Assembly: GCF_900099975.1 (NCBI RefSeq)
Contig: NZ_FNEI01000007.1
Location: forward strand, 117,157-181,156
Direction: 5' to 3'
Source: Arthrobacter cupressi
Lineage (GTDB): Bacteria > Actinomycetota > Actinomycetes > Actinomycetales > Micrococcaceae
DNA: 64,000 bases
Part shown: piece by piece, positions 35,754 to 44,762 of the stretch
Layout of the letters: each line of letters opens with the position of its first letter
Position numbering within the stretch: the first letter of the stretch is position 1
The notes under the pieces: generated by a model
Database searches by the model: none
What the model was told of the DNA's origin: nothing
Seen by the model: only the letters and a program-made list of their open reading frames with translations
Position numbers and translations under genes: made by a program

Positions 35754-35923
35754 GGCAGAAGCCTAGCGCCACGGCCGGTCCGCGTTGCGTTGGCGACTCA
35801 ACCAGCCCATGTCTTGCGCTTTTCGGCCCGCGGGACTGCCGGGCGGACGCGGAGGCTTTGCGAAAAGTGGGCTGGTTCGGTCATGCGGGCGCGGGCCACG
35901 GGAAACGTGGCCGAAATTCTTCG

Positions 35924-35952
35924 TTGACACGTCTGACTAACGCGCGTAACCT
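35924..35952 (+). promoter_or_regulatory. Promoter of the LacI gene and fructan operon
   Basis: TTGACA (35924-35929) and TAACCT (35947-35952) are separated by exactly 17 bases, close to consensus. Operator 1 overlaps the spacer and -10. The 303-base gap 35754-36056 holds this control region and no gene. Confidence 0.75.
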
Positions 35953-35983
35953 GAATCACACCTTCCAGGTAACGCGCGTTACC
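35938..35983. promoter_or_regulatory. Pair of LacI operators
   Basis: Operator 1 TAACGCGCGTAAC (35938-35950) is imperfect. Operator 2 GGTAACGCGCGTTACC (35968-35983) is a perfect 16-base palindrome with the CpG-centred core typical of LacI/GalR sites. Their centres are 32 bases apart, about three helical turns. Confidence 0.85.
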
Positions 35984-36056
35984 AGCGCAGCCCGGAAGCC
36001 CAAGCACCCAGAGCAAGCAGCAGGCATTGTTCGACGAAGAGCAAGTGGAGCATTCA

Positions 36057-37193
36057 ATGGCGAGAAGCACCGCCGAGGGCAAGGCCGCCACGGCCTCCAA
36101 AGCCGCAGGCGAGGCCGCGAACGCGAGCGGCACCGGCGCCGCAAAGGCCGCCAAGGCCAGGCAGCGCGGGGTCACCATGACCGACGTCGCCCGGCGCGCC
36201 GGCGTTTCCCGCACCACTGTCTCCTTCGTGCTGAGCAACCGTGCGGATGCGGGCATTTCCGAGGAAACCAAGATCCGCATTGCCGAGGCTGTCCAGGAAC
36301 TCGGCTACCGGCCCAATGCCGGCGCCCGCGCCCTGGCCTCCCAGCGCAGCGACTGGTACGGGATCGTCACGGAGATCGTCACGGCACCGTTCGCAGTCGA
36401 CATCATCAAGGGCGCCCAGGACCAGGCCTGGCTGGACCGCCGCTTCCTACTCATCGCGCCCTCCGATCAGGCCGATGCGCACGGACCCAACCAGGGCCTG
36501 GAAGACGCCGCCATCGAAAAGCTGCTCGAACAGCGCGTGGAAGGGCTGCTGTACGCGGCCACCTACCACCGCGGCGTGCACGTCCCGGCCAGCGCCGGCG
36601 AGGTGCCCACCGTGCTGATCAACTGCTTCGACGCCGACGGCAAACTGCCCTCGATCGTCCCGGACGAACGCGCCGGCGGACGGGTCGCCGTCCAACGCTT
36701 GCTCCAGGCGGGGCACACCCGGATCGGCGTGATCAACCTGGACCCGGACATTCCCGCCGCGATCGGCCGCTTGGAGGGTGCACGCGAAGCACTCGCCGCG
36801 GCCGGGCTGGAACTGGACCCGGAACTCGTCGTCTCGGGACACGCGACGGCGGACGGCGGCTATGCGGCCGCCTGCACGATTCTTGACCGGTATCCGGAAG
36901 GGGAGGGCCGGCCGACGGCCCTGTTCTGCCTCAACGACCGGATGGCGATGGGCGCCTACGACGCCATCAAGGAACGGGGACTGACCATCCCCGGAGACAT
37001 CGCCGTGATCGGCTTCGACAACCAGGAATTGATTGCGGCCTACCTCAGGCCCAAGCTCACCACGGTTGCGCTGCCCTTCGAAGAAATGGGGGCCCTGGGA
37101 GTCCGGACGCTCGCAGCCCTCACAGCAGGACAGCCGATCGCTGCCGACCAGCAGCTGGTCGACTGTCCGCTGCTTGAACGTTCTTCAGTCTGA
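36057..37193 (+). CDS. LacI family transcriptional repressor of the fructan operon
   Basis: The 378-residue repressor has an Ala/Lys-rich N-terminal tail of about 38 residues before the LacI helix-turn-helix (VTMTDVARRAGVSRTTVSFVLSNRADAGISEETKIRI, hinge YRPNAGARALAS). It is followed by a periplasmic-binding-protein-like effector domain (FCLNDRMAMGAYDAIKERGLTIPGDIAVIGFDNQELI). GGAG lies seven bases before ATG 36057; the frame is open to 36027. It is the first gene of the operon and sits behind two operators, so it represses itself and the transporter genes, probably relieved by a fructan breakdown product. Confidence 0.92.
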   Translation: MARSTAEGKAATASKAAGEAANASGTGAAKAAKARQRGVTMTDVARRAGVSRTTVSFVLSNRADAGISEETKIRIAEAVQELGYRPNAGARALASQRSDWYGIVTEIVTAPFAVDIIKGAQDQAWLDRRFLLIAPSDQADAHGPNQGLEDAAIEKLLEQRVEGLLYAATYHRGVHVPASAGEVPTVLINCFDADGKLPSIVPDERAGGRVAVQRLLQAGHTRIGVINLDPDIPAAIGRLEGAREALAAAGLELDPELVVSGHATADGGYAAACTILDRYPEGEGRPTALFCLNDRMAMGAYDAIKERGLTIPGDIAVIGFDNQELIAAYLRPKLTTVALPFEEMGALGVRTLAALTAGQPIAADQQLVDCPLLERSSV

Positions 37194-37260
37194 CCGCGAA
37201 ATCACCACTGAAGATCTGCCCCAACCCACCTTTCAGCAAGATAGGAATGAGATAACCATC

Positions 37261-38940
37261 ATGACACAGTCCCGGTTTCTGAGGTCTGCGCGCATCACCG
37301 CCGCCGGCCTGGCAGTGGGGGCGTTGCTCCTCACCGGTTGTTCAGCCACGGCAAACAAGCCGGCTGATTCTTCCTCATCCTCCGCGAACCAGAACGCCCT
37401 GCTCACTATTCCGCGTGAAGACATGGGTACGTTCATCCGCAATTTCAACCCGTTCGCTCCCACGGTGAACCCGATGGTGCAGCAATCCATCTACGAATCC
37501 CTGCTGATCTTCAACCCGGCCAAGGGCGACACCACCCCGTGGCTCGCCACCGAATGGGACGTTGCCAAGGACGGCAAATCCATCACCTTCACCCTGCGCG
37601 ACGGCGTGAAGTGGTCCGACGGCAAGCCCCTCGTTGCCGAGGACGTCGCCTACACCTTCCAGCTGCAGAAGAAGATCAAGGGCGGCTTCGAGTACCTCAA
37701 GGCGGTCACCCCCGAAGGCACCAATAAGGTCACCTTCACCTTCAACACGCCCTGGTCGCCGGCCCTGTACGACGTCGGTCAGCTCACCATCCTGCCCAAG
37801 CACATCTGGTCCGCGCTCAAGGACCCGGAAAAGGACACCAACGCCAAGCCGGTCGGCACCGGTCCCTACACCGAGGTGGAGAGCTTCCAGGCCCAGTCCT
37901 TCGTGCTGAAGAAGAACCCCAACTACTGGCAGCCGGAGAAGCAGAAGATCGCCGGCATCAAGATGCTCGCCTTCGCCGGCAACGACGGCGCCAACCTCGC
38001 CGCCGCGAACGGCGACGTGGACTGGGCCCCGCAGTTCATCCCGAACATCGAGAAGACGTTCGTCGCCAAGGACAAGGAACACCGCAACTACTGGTTCCCG
38101 CCCACGGGCGCCATGATCAACTGGCAGCTCAACACCACCAAGGCCCCGTTCCACGACCCCGCGGTCCGCAAGGCCCTCAGCATGGCCGTCGACCGTGACC
38201 AGGTCACCAAGATCGGCATGAGCGGCTACGCCCAGCCCGCCGACTGCACGGGCCTCTCGGGCAATTACGACAGCTGGAAGAACCCCGCCGTCAAGGACAA
38301 CTGCAGCTGGACCAAGCTCAACGTCGAGGAAGCCAACAAGCTCCTGGACGAGGCCGGCTACGCCAAGGGCGCCGACGGCAAGCGCACCCTGAAGGACGGC
38401 AAGCCCTTCGAGTTCAAGATCTCCGTGGGCGCCTCCTCCTCCGACTGGCTGTCCGTGGCCAACGTGATCTCCCAGAACCTGCAGGCCGTGGGCGTCACCG
38501 CCAAGGTGGACTCCCCGGACTGGGCCGCAGTGGTGGCCGGATACGAGCAGGGCACCTTCGACTCCGGCATCGTCTGGAGCGCCAACGACCCCAGCCCGTA
38601 CAAGTACTTCAACACCTCCATGGGCTCCGCCACGGTCAAGCCGGTGGGCACCAAGACCTTCGACAACTACCACCGCTTCGGTGACCCGAAGGCCGACGCC
38701 CTCTTGAAGGAGTTCGTCGCCGCCGGCGACGAAGCCAAGCAGAAGGACATCGCCTACAAGCTCCAGGAAGAGTACAACGACGCCGCGCCGCTGGTGCCGC
38801 TGTTCTCCGGGCCGGAATGGGGCGCCTACAACGACACCCGCTTCACCGGCTGGCCCACGCAGGACAACCCCTACGCCACCCTTTCGGTGCGCGCACCCAC
38901 CACGGTCCTGGTCCTGACCACCCTGGAACCGCGCAAGTAA
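37261..38940 (+). CDS. ABC transporter substrate-binding lipoprotein, family 5 (fructan locus)
   Basis: This 559-residue extracytoplasmic binding protein has a lipoprotein signal ending in LLLTGC. Family features include SITFTLRDGVKWSDGKPLVAEDVAYTFQ, the central FHDPAVRKALSMAVDRDQV and the Trp-rich NYWQPEKQKIAGIK. Family-5 proteins mostly bind peptides or nickel, but a subgroup binds oligosaccharides such as cellobiose, xylo- and mannan oligomers. The position between a LacI repressor and two GH32 genes suggests fructo-oligosaccharides. ATG 37261 has AGGAATGAG upstream. Frames open further upstream belong to the LacI gene. Confidence 0.9.
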   Translation: MTQSRFLRSARITAAGLAVGALLLTGCSATANKPADSSSSSANQNALLTIPREDMGTFIRNFNPFAPTVNPMVQQSIYESLLIFNPAKGDTTPWLATEWDVAKDGKSITFTLRDGVKWSDGKPLVAEDVAYTFQLQKKIKGGFEYLKAVTPEGTNKVTFTFNTPWSPALYDVGQLTILPKHIWSALKDPEKDTNAKPVGTGPYTEVESFQAQSFVLKKNPNYWQPEKQKIAGIKMLAFAGNDGANLAAANGDVDWAPQFIPNIEKTFVAKDKEHRNYWFPPTGAMINWQLNTTKAPFHDPAVRKALSMAVDRDQVTKIGMSGYAQPADCTGLSGNYDSWKNPAVKDNCSWTKLNVEEANKLLDEAGYAKGADGKRTLKDGKPFEFKISVGASSSDWLSVANVISQNLQAVGVTAKVDSPDWAAVVAGYEQGTFDSGIVWSANDPSPYKYFNTSMGSATVKPVGTKTFDNYHRFGDPKADALLKEFVAAGDEAKQKDIAYKLQEEYNDAAPLVPLFSGPEWGAYNDTRFTGWPTQDNPYATLSVRAPTTVLVLTTLEPRK

Positions 38941-39063
38941 CGCCTTCCCATACCTGGGCTGCGGGCGCTCCCCAAGCCGTCCGCAGCCCAGGGCACCACT
39001 TCTCTTTTCCGGCCGTGACCTCCACGGTTCCGGCCACCCGCAATTCCCGAATGGAGGGAAACC

Positions 39064-40041
39064 GTGCGCTTCATCCTGCGCCGTTTAGGTTTCTACCTGA
39101 TCGCCTTCTGGGTATCCATCACACTGAACTTCCTGCTCCCGCGCTTCATGCCCGGCGACCCCGTCTCCCGCATGTTCGCCCGCTCCGCCGGCCAGATGCA
39201 GCCCGAACAGATCGAGGCACTGCGCAAGCTCCTCGGCGTGGACAGCCGCCCCATCTGGGAGCAGTACGCCGACTACCTGCACAACATCGTCACCGGCAAC
39301 ATGGGCGTGTCCATCACCCGCTTCCCCACGCCCGTCACCGAGGTCATCGCCTCCCAGATCGGCTGGACCCTCCTGCTTGGCGGGACCGCCTTGGTGATTG
39401 CCGCCGTCGTGGGCAACCTGCTGGGCATCCTGGCCGCCTGGCGGCGCGGCGGCGCGATCGACTCGGCCCTGCCGCCGCTGCTGGTCTTCGTCGGCTCCTT
39501 CCCGTACTTCTGGCTCGCGATGGGGGCGCTGTACCTGTTCGGCGTGATCCTGGGCTGGTCCCCGCTCCGCCACGCGTTCAGCGACGGCTTGGAGCCTGCG
39601 TTCACCTGGGAGTTCATCTCCGACGCCGGCGCCCACCTGGTGCTACCGGCCCTGACGATCGTGCTGGTCTCGATCGGCGGCTGGATGCTGGGCATGCGCA
39701 ACACGATGATCGCCACCAACGCCGAGGACTACATCACCATGGCCGAGGCGAAAGGGCTCAAGCCGGGCCGGATCATGTTCCGCTACGCCGCCCGCAACGC
39801 CATGCTGCCCTCGGTGACGAGCTTCGGCATGAGCCTGGGCTTCGTGGTGGGCGGTGCGCTGCTGACCGAGGTGGTGTTCGCCTACCCGGGCGTCGGCTAC
39901 CAACTGCTGAACGCGGTGCAGGGCCTGGACTACCCGCTCATGCAGGGCCTCTTCCTGACCATCACGGCCGCCGTGCTGCTGGCCAACTTCCTGGTGGACA
40001 TCTTCTACGTCCGCCTCGACCCGCGCGTGCGCGCCAGCTAG
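39064..40041 (+). CDS. ABC transporter permease, Opp B type (fructan locus)
   Basis: This 325-residue permease starts from GTG 39064 with GGAGGG upstream. RRLGFYLIAFWVSITLNFLLPRFMPGDPV is the usual N-terminal helix and motif. The cytoplasmic coupling loop is MAEAKGLKPGRIMFRYAARNAMLP. EVVFAYPGVGYQLLNAVQGLDYPLMQG is the C-terminal signature. About six membrane helices are present. It follows the binding-protein gene after 123 bases and precedes the C-type permease by nine. Confidence 0.9.
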   Translation: MRFILRRLGFYLIAFWVSITLNFLLPRFMPGDPVSRMFARSAGQMQPEQIEALRKLLGVDSRPIWEQYADYLHNIVTGNMGVSITRFPTPVTEVIASQIGWTLLLGGTALVIAAVVGNLLGILAAWRRGGAIDSALPPLLVFVGSFPYFWLAMGALYLFGVILGWSPLRHAFSDGLEPAFTWEFISDAGAHLVLPALTIVLVSIGGWMLGMRNTMIATNAEDYITMAEAKGLKPGRIMFRYAARNAMLPSVTSFGMSLGFVVGGALLTEVVFAYPGVGYQLLNAVQGLDYPLMQGLFLTITAAVLLANFLVDIFYVRLDPRVRAS

Positions 40042-40050
40042 GGGCAACCG

Positions 40051-41085
40051 ATGACTACCTACATCCATCCGTCACCTTCCGCGGCGGACGCCGCAGTGGA
40101 GCGCCCGACGGCGGCCCCCGCCACCGGGGCTCCGGCACCCGGCGCCGCTTCCGCACCCGCGCCCCGCAGGCCGCGGCAGGGCCTCATCCACGGACTCCTG
40201 ACCAACCCCAAGGCCATGGTGGGCGCCGCGATCCTGCTCGTGTTCATCGCTCTGGCACTCCTGGCGCCGGTGCTCTTCCCGGGCGATCCCTCCCGCATCA
40301 CGGACATGGCCAGCCTGGAACCGTCGGCCGAGCACTGGCTGGGCACCACCGCCAAGGGCCAGGACGTCATGGCCCTGACCATCCACGGCGCCCGCAGCTC
40401 CCTGCTGGTGGGCCTCACGGTGGGCTTCGCTTCCACCTTGGTCGGCATCCTGGTGGGCCTGGCCTCCGCGTACTTCGGCAAGTTCATTGACGAGGCTTTG
40501 TCCCTGGTCACCAACGTGTTCCTGCTCCTGCCGGGCCTGCCCCTGCTGGTCATCCTGGCCGCCTTCCTGCCCCCCGGCCTGGGCACCGTGATCCTGGTGC
40601 TGATCGTTACCGGCTGGGCAGGCTCGGCCCGGGTGCTGCGCTCTCAGGCCCTGTCCATCCGCTCCAAGGACTTCGTGGCCGCGGCCGTGGTGTCCGGCGA
40701 ACGGGCCGGGCGGATCATGTTCCGCGAGATCCTGCCCAACATGGCCTCGATCGTGATGGGCACCCTGCTGGCCTGCGTCATCTACGGCATCGGCGCGCAG
40801 GCGGGCCTGGAATTCCTGGGCCTGGGCGACGTCAGCACCGTCTCCTGGGGCAACAACCTCTTCTGGGCCGGCAACGAAGGCGCCCTGCTCACCGGCAGTT
40901 GGTGGGTGTTCGTGCCCTCGGGCCTGTGCATCGCGCTCGTCGCCTTCGCGCTGGCCCTCATCAACTACGCCGTGGACGAGGTCACCAACCCCCGCCTGCG
41001 CAAGATCAAGGCAGCCAAGCCGGCCGCCGTCGTCGGAACAACCGCCCGAAGGAGCACTGCTTCGGAAGGGAACACAGCGAAATGA
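40051..41085 (+). CDS. ABC transporter permease, Opp C type (fructan locus)
   Basis: The 344-residue permease has an Ala/Pro-rich cytoplasmic tail of about 40 residues before the first helix (MVGAAILLVFIALALLAPVLFPGD). It also has the LGTTAKGQDVMALTIHGARSSLLVG region and the coupling loop VAAAVVSGERAGRIMFREILPN. Its last four bases overlap the first ATPase gene (ATGA). The tail may interact with the ATPases. With the B subunit it forms the membrane channel. Confidence 0.9.
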   Translation: MTTYIHPSPSAADAAVERPTAAPATGAPAPGAASAPAPRRPRQGLIHGLLTNPKAMVGAAILLVFIALALLAPVLFPGDPSRITDMASLEPSAEHWLGTTAKGQDVMALTIHGARSSLLVGLTVGFASTLVGILVGLASAYFGKFIDEALSLVTNVFLLLPGLPLLVILAAFLPPGLGTVILVLIVTGWAGSARVLRSQALSIRSKDFVAAAVVSGERAGRIMFREILPNMASIVMGTLLACVIYGIGAQAGLEFLGLGDVSTVSWGNNLFWAGNEGALLTGSWWVFVPSGLCIALVAFALALINYAVDEVTNPRLRKIKAAKPAAVVGTTARRSTASEGNTAK

Positions 41086-42062
41086 CCATCTCCCAAGTCT
41101 CCTTCGGCTCGCACGAGCCGGTCCTGGAGGTCAAGGACCTCACCGTCAAGTACGTGGGCGACACCCGCTCCACCACCGCCGTCGACCGGGTTTCCTTCAG
41201 CATCGGCACCGGCGAGATCTTCGGCCTGGCCGGCGAATCCGGCTGCGGCAAGTCCACCATCGCCAACTCGATCATGCGACTGCTCAAGGACCCGGCCAAG
41301 ATCGCCGGCGGCAGCATCCGCTTCGGCGGCAAGGACGTGCTGGGCATGGGCCCGGAGGAGCTGCGGCGCTTCCGCTGGCAGGACGTGGCCATGGTGTTCC
41401 AGTCGGCCATGAACTCGCTCAACCCGGTGCTGACCGTCGGCGAACAGATCACGGATATCTACACCACCCACGCCGGGTATTCGCGCAAGGAATCCCTGCG
41501 CCGGGCCGCGGAGTTGCTGGAACTGGTCCGGATCGATCCGGTGCGGCTGAAGTCCTACCCGCACCAGCTCTCCGGCGGCATGCGCCAGCGGGCCGTGATC
41601 GCCATGGCGGTGGCCCTCAAGCCGTCCCTGCTGATCCTGGACGAACCCACCACTGCGCTGGACGTGGTGGTGCAGCAGGAAATCATGGCCCAGATCAAGG
41701 AACTACAGCACGAACTGGGCTTCTCCGTCCTGTTCATCACGCACGACATGTCCCTCATGGTGGAACTCTCGCACCGCATGGCCGTGATGTACGGCGGCCG
41801 GATCGTGGAAACCGCCAAGGCCGCGGACATCCACACCGCCCCCCAGCACCCCTACACGCAGGCCCTCATGGGCGCCTTCCCGCCGCTCACCGGGCCGCGG
41901 GTTCCGCTCACCGGATTGGCCGACGGCGTGAAGTTCCGCAACATCCCCGACCTCGCCGAGGCGTCGCCCGGCCATTTCGTGGCACCGTTCGGTGCGACCG
42001 CCGTCGCGGCGGGCGGATCCGGCGCCCTGGAAGCCGGCACCCTGGAAGGAGCCACCCGATGA
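41082..42062 (+). CDS. ABC transporter ATP-binding protein, Opp D type (fructan locus)
   Basis: The 326-residue ATPase has Walker [11 protein letters not shown], the Q-loop in [14 protein letters not shown], signature [10 protein letters not shown], Walker [13 protein letters not shown] and the H-loop in FITHDMSLM. The C-terminal oligopeptide-type extension is short and lacks the usual Cys-rich motif; the end is Gly/Ala-rich. The start and stop each overlap a neighbour by four bases. It pairs with the next ATPase. Confidence 0.92.
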   Translation: MTISQVSFGSHEPVLEVKDLTVKYVGDTRSTTAVDRVSFSIGTGEIFGLAGESGCGKSTIANSIMRLLKDPAKIAGGSIRFGGKDVLGMGPEELRRFRWQDVAMVFQSAMNSLNPVLTVGEQITDIYTTHAGYSRKESLRRAAELLELVRIDPVRLKSYPHQLSGGMRQRAVIAMAVALKPSLLILDEPTTALDVVVQQEIMAQIKELQHELGFSVLFITHDMSLMVELSHRMAVMYGGRIVETAKAADIHTAPQHPYTQALMGAFPPLTGPRVPLTGLADGVKFRNIPDLAEASPGHFVAPFGATAVAAGGSGALEAGTLEGATR

Positions 42063-43111
42063 GCAGCACCGTTTTGGGCGCCGCGGCGCCCACCGCCGGA
42101 ACCGGGCAACCAGCCCTGGAAATCCGCGGCCTCAGCAAGACCTTCCCTATCGGCGGGCTGCTCTCCCGCAAGTCCGTCCGCGCCCTGCACCAGGTGGACC
42201 TGAGCCTGGGCCGCGGCGAAATCGTGGCCCTGGTGGGCGAATCCGGCTCCGGCAAGAGCACCCTGGCCCGCTGCGTGGCCCGCCTCGAAAAGCCGAGCTC
42301 AGGGGAGATCCTGCTGGACGGCGTCGACGTCCTCAAGCGCGACCGCTTCCAGGCCTCGCGGGCGTACCGCTCGCAACTCCAGATGGTTTTCCAGGATCCC
42401 TTCGGCTCGCTCAACCCGGCGCACCGGATCGAGCACTTCCTGCGCCGCTCCCTGGCCATCCACGGCAAGGCAGGCTCCGCCGCCGCAACGCAGCGCCGCC
42501 TCGAGGAACTCATGGCCACCGTGGGCCTGCAGCCGGACATGCTCAACTCCTACCCGCACGAACTTTCCGGCGGGCAGCGCCAGCGCGTGGCCATCGCCCG
42601 GGCGCTCGCCGTGGAACCGCAGGTGATCCTCGCCGACGAGCCCACGTCCATGCTGGACGTTTCGGTGCGGATCGGGATCCTGAACCTGATGCGCAAGCTC
42701 CGCGACGAGCAGGGCATCTCCATGCTCTACATCACCCACGACCTCGCCTCCGCCCGCTACCTCGCGGACCGCACGGCCGTGATGTTCGCCGGGGAACTAG
42801 TGGAGGAAGGCGAGTCCCTGGACCTGCTGGCCAACCCCGCCCATCCGTACACCCAGCTGCTGGTCTCCGCGGTGCCGGATCCGGCGCGTTCGGGCTCCTA
42901 TGACCCCGTCCGCAGGGCGGAGCTGCGCGCCGCGGTGATGAGTCCGGCGTCGTGCGCGTTCGACGGCGACCCGGAACAGCCCTGCTCCGCCGAGCAGCCC
43001 GTCCGCCACCGGGTGGGCAGCCCCGACAACCGCCACTGGGTGCGCTGCCACCTGTACCGTCCCGCCGCCGGCTCGGCCGGCCACGCCCTCGTAGAATCCA
43101 AGGTCTCCTGA
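42059..43111 (+). CDS. ABC transporter ATP-binding protein, Opp F type (fructan locus)
   Basis: The 350-residue ATPase has Walker A GESGSGKSTLARC, Q-loop MVFQDPFGSLNPAH, signature LSGGQRQRVAIA and Walker B VILADEPTSMLD. The C-terminal Opp region carries a Cys pattern (SPASCAFDGDPEQPC) typical of OppF-type subunits. It starts inside the end of the D subunit gene. The glycosidase gene begins directly after its TGA, which links import and hydrolysis. Confidence 0.92.
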   Translation: MSSTVLGAAAPTAGTGQPALEIRGLSKTFPIGGLLSRKSVRALHQVDLSLGRGEIVALVGESGSGKSTLARCVARLEKPSSGEILLDGVDVLKRDRFQASRAYRSQLQMVFQDPFGSLNPAHRIEHFLRRSLAIHGKAGSAAATQRRLEELMATVGLQPDMLNSYPHELSGGQRQRVAIARALAVEPQVILADEPTSMLDVSVRIGILNLMRKLRDEQGISMLYITHDLASARYLADRTAVMFAGELVEEGESLDLLANPAHPYTQLLVSAVPDPARSGSYDPVRRAELRAAVMSPASCAFDGDPEQPCSAEQPVRHRVGSPDNRHWVRCHLYRPAAGSAGHALVESKVS

Positions 43112-44668
43112 ATGACTGAACTGACCCACCCGCTGGCCACCGTCCCCCGCGGCGAACTCGTGGCCCGCGCGGAAGCCGACCCGCACCGGCCCCGCTTCCA
43201 TTTCGTGTCCCCGGCCGGCTGGCTCAACGACCCCAACGGCGTCAGCCAGTGGAACGGCACGTACCACCTCTTCTACCAGTACAACCCGGAAGGGGCCTTC
43301 CACCACCGGATCCTGTGGGGCCACGCGGTCTCCACGGACCTGGTGAACTGGGAAGACGCGCCGGTGGCGCTGGAGCCGGGGCCCGGTTCCGCTGACCCGG
43401 ACCGGGACGGCTGCTGGTCCGGCGTCCTCGTCAACGACGGCGGTGTGCCCACCCTGGTGTACTCCGGCCGGCACGGCGAGCGCGAACTGCCCTGCGTGGC
43501 GGTTGGTTCGCCGGACCTGCTGTCCTGGACCAAGGCCCCCGAAAACCCGGTCATCGCGGCCCCGCCCGCCGGAGTCGACATCACCGCCTACCGGGACCAC
43601 TGCGTGTGGCGCGAGGGTTCCGTGTGGCGGCAGCTGGTGGGTTCGGGCATCCGCGGCCGCGGCGGCACGGCGTTCCTCTATGAGTCGGCGGACCTGCGCT
43701 CCTGGGACTACGTGGGCCCGCTGTTCATCGGCGACGCCTCGGCTCAGGCCGAGGAAGCCACTGACTGGACCGGCACCATGTGGGAATGCGTGGACCTGTT
43801 CCGCGCGGGTGCAGGTGTTTTGGGCGGTGCCTCGGAGGATGCGGCGCCGGATGCGCTGGTCTTCTCCGCCTGGAACGACGGCGACACCCGCCACCCGCTG
43901 TACTGGAGCGGCCGGTACTCCGGCGACACCTTCGAACCCGCCGCCCTGCACCGGCTCGACTACGGTGGCCGGTTCTTCTACGCCCCGCAGTCCTTCCTCG
44001 ATGAGTCAGGCCGCCGGATCATGTTCGGCTGGCTGCAGGAAGGCCGCCCCGAGGAGGCGTCCGTTGAGGCCGGCTGGTCCGGCGTGATGAGCCTGCCGCG
44101 CGTCACCACCCTGGCCGCGGACGGCACGCTGTCCTTCGCTCCGGTGCCCGAGCTGGAACGCTTTCGGACCGGACATGTCCAACTGCCGGGGCGGGTGCTG
44201 GTGGGTGCGGGCACACCGGTGGAGACCGGGATCTCCGGCAAGCAGCTGGATCTGGAACTCGAGCTCCAGCTGTCCGCCGGTTCCGTGGTGCGGCTCGGTG
44301 TCCTGGGCTCGGCCGACGGACGCGAGGAAACCGCCGTCGAACTGGCCCTGGACCCGGACGGCAGCACCGGAACGCTGCGGCTGGACCGCAGCCGCAGCAG
44401 CCTTTCCGCAGAGGAGGAAGGCCTGGACGCCGAGCCGCGGGAAGGCCCCGTGCCGATGCCCGGTGGCCGGGTGTCCCTGCGCGTCCTCGTGGACCGCTCC
44501 GCCGTCGAGATCTTCGCGAACGGCAAGCCGCTCACCGCCCGCGCCTACCCGACGCTGGGCGGGGAGGCCGTCACCCTCACGGCCGCGGCGGGAACCGCGC
44601 GGCTGCTGTCCTTCGATGCCTGGACCATGGGGGAGATCTTCGGAGGTGAGCGCACCCTTTTCCCTTAA
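43112..44668 (+). CDS. Glycoside hydrolase family 32, cytoplasmic beta-fructofuranosidase/fructanase
   Basis: This 518-residue GH32 enzyme hydrolyses beta-fructosidic bonds. The three catalytic motifs are intact: WLNDPNG with nucleophile Asp40, YRDHCVW with the transition-state Asp162, and MWECVDLF with acid/base Glu225. FHFVSPAGWLNDPNG and the five-blade propeller are followed by the C-terminal beta-sandwich (about 350-500; SVRVLVDRSAVEIF-like RVLVDRSAVEIFANG). There is no signal peptide, so it acts inside the cell on oligomers brought in by the adjacent importer. ATG 43112 directly follows the ATPase stop. Confidence 0.93.
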   Translation: MTELTHPLATVPRGELVARAEADPHRPRFHFVSPAGWLNDPNGVSQWNGTYHLFYQYNPEGAFHHRILWGHAVSTDLVNWEDAPVALEPGPGSADPDRDGCWSGVLVNDGGVPTLVYSGRHGERELPCVAVGSPDLLSWTKAPENPVIAAPPAGVDITAYRDHCVWREGSVWRQLVGSGIRGRGGTAFLYESADLRSWDYVGPLFIGDASAQAEEATDWTGTMWECVDLFRAGAGVLGGASEDAAPDALVFSAWNDGDTRHPLYWSGRYSGDTFEPAALHRLDYGGRFFYAPQSFLDESGRRIMFGWLQEGRPEEASVEAGWSGVMSLPRVTTLAADGTLSFAPVPELERFRTGHVQLPGRVLVGAGTPVETGISGKQLDLELELQLSAGSVVRLGVLGSADGREETAVELALDPDGSTGTLRLDRSRSSLSAEEEGLDAEPREGPVPMPGGRVSLRVLVDRSAVEIFANGKPLTARAYPTLGGEAVTLTAAAGTARLLSFDAWTMGEIFGGERTLFP

Positions 44669-44672
44669 CTCC

Positions 44673-44732
44673 ATCGATTGCTGAGTAGTTGTCGTTTTGA
44701 GCCCTCAGAACGACAACTACTCAGCAGTCGAT
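44673..44732. repeat. 60-base hairpin repeat upstream of the levanase gene
   Basis: Arms of 24 bases (44673-44696, 44709-44732) have one mismatch and a 12-base loop TTGAGCCCTCAG. It resembles 48473-48532 in length, ends and loop, with paired differences within the stem. It ends 30 bases before the levanase start and could act as a terminator or boundary. Confidence 0.75.
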
Positions 44733-44762
44733 TCCATGACAACGTGATCAAAGGCGATCTGA

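Noticed and set aside
35331..35983. Integrative element with excisionase and attachment site
   Set aside because: No integrase, tRNA or direct repeat is seen nearby; the palindromes at 35938-35983 are LacI operators.
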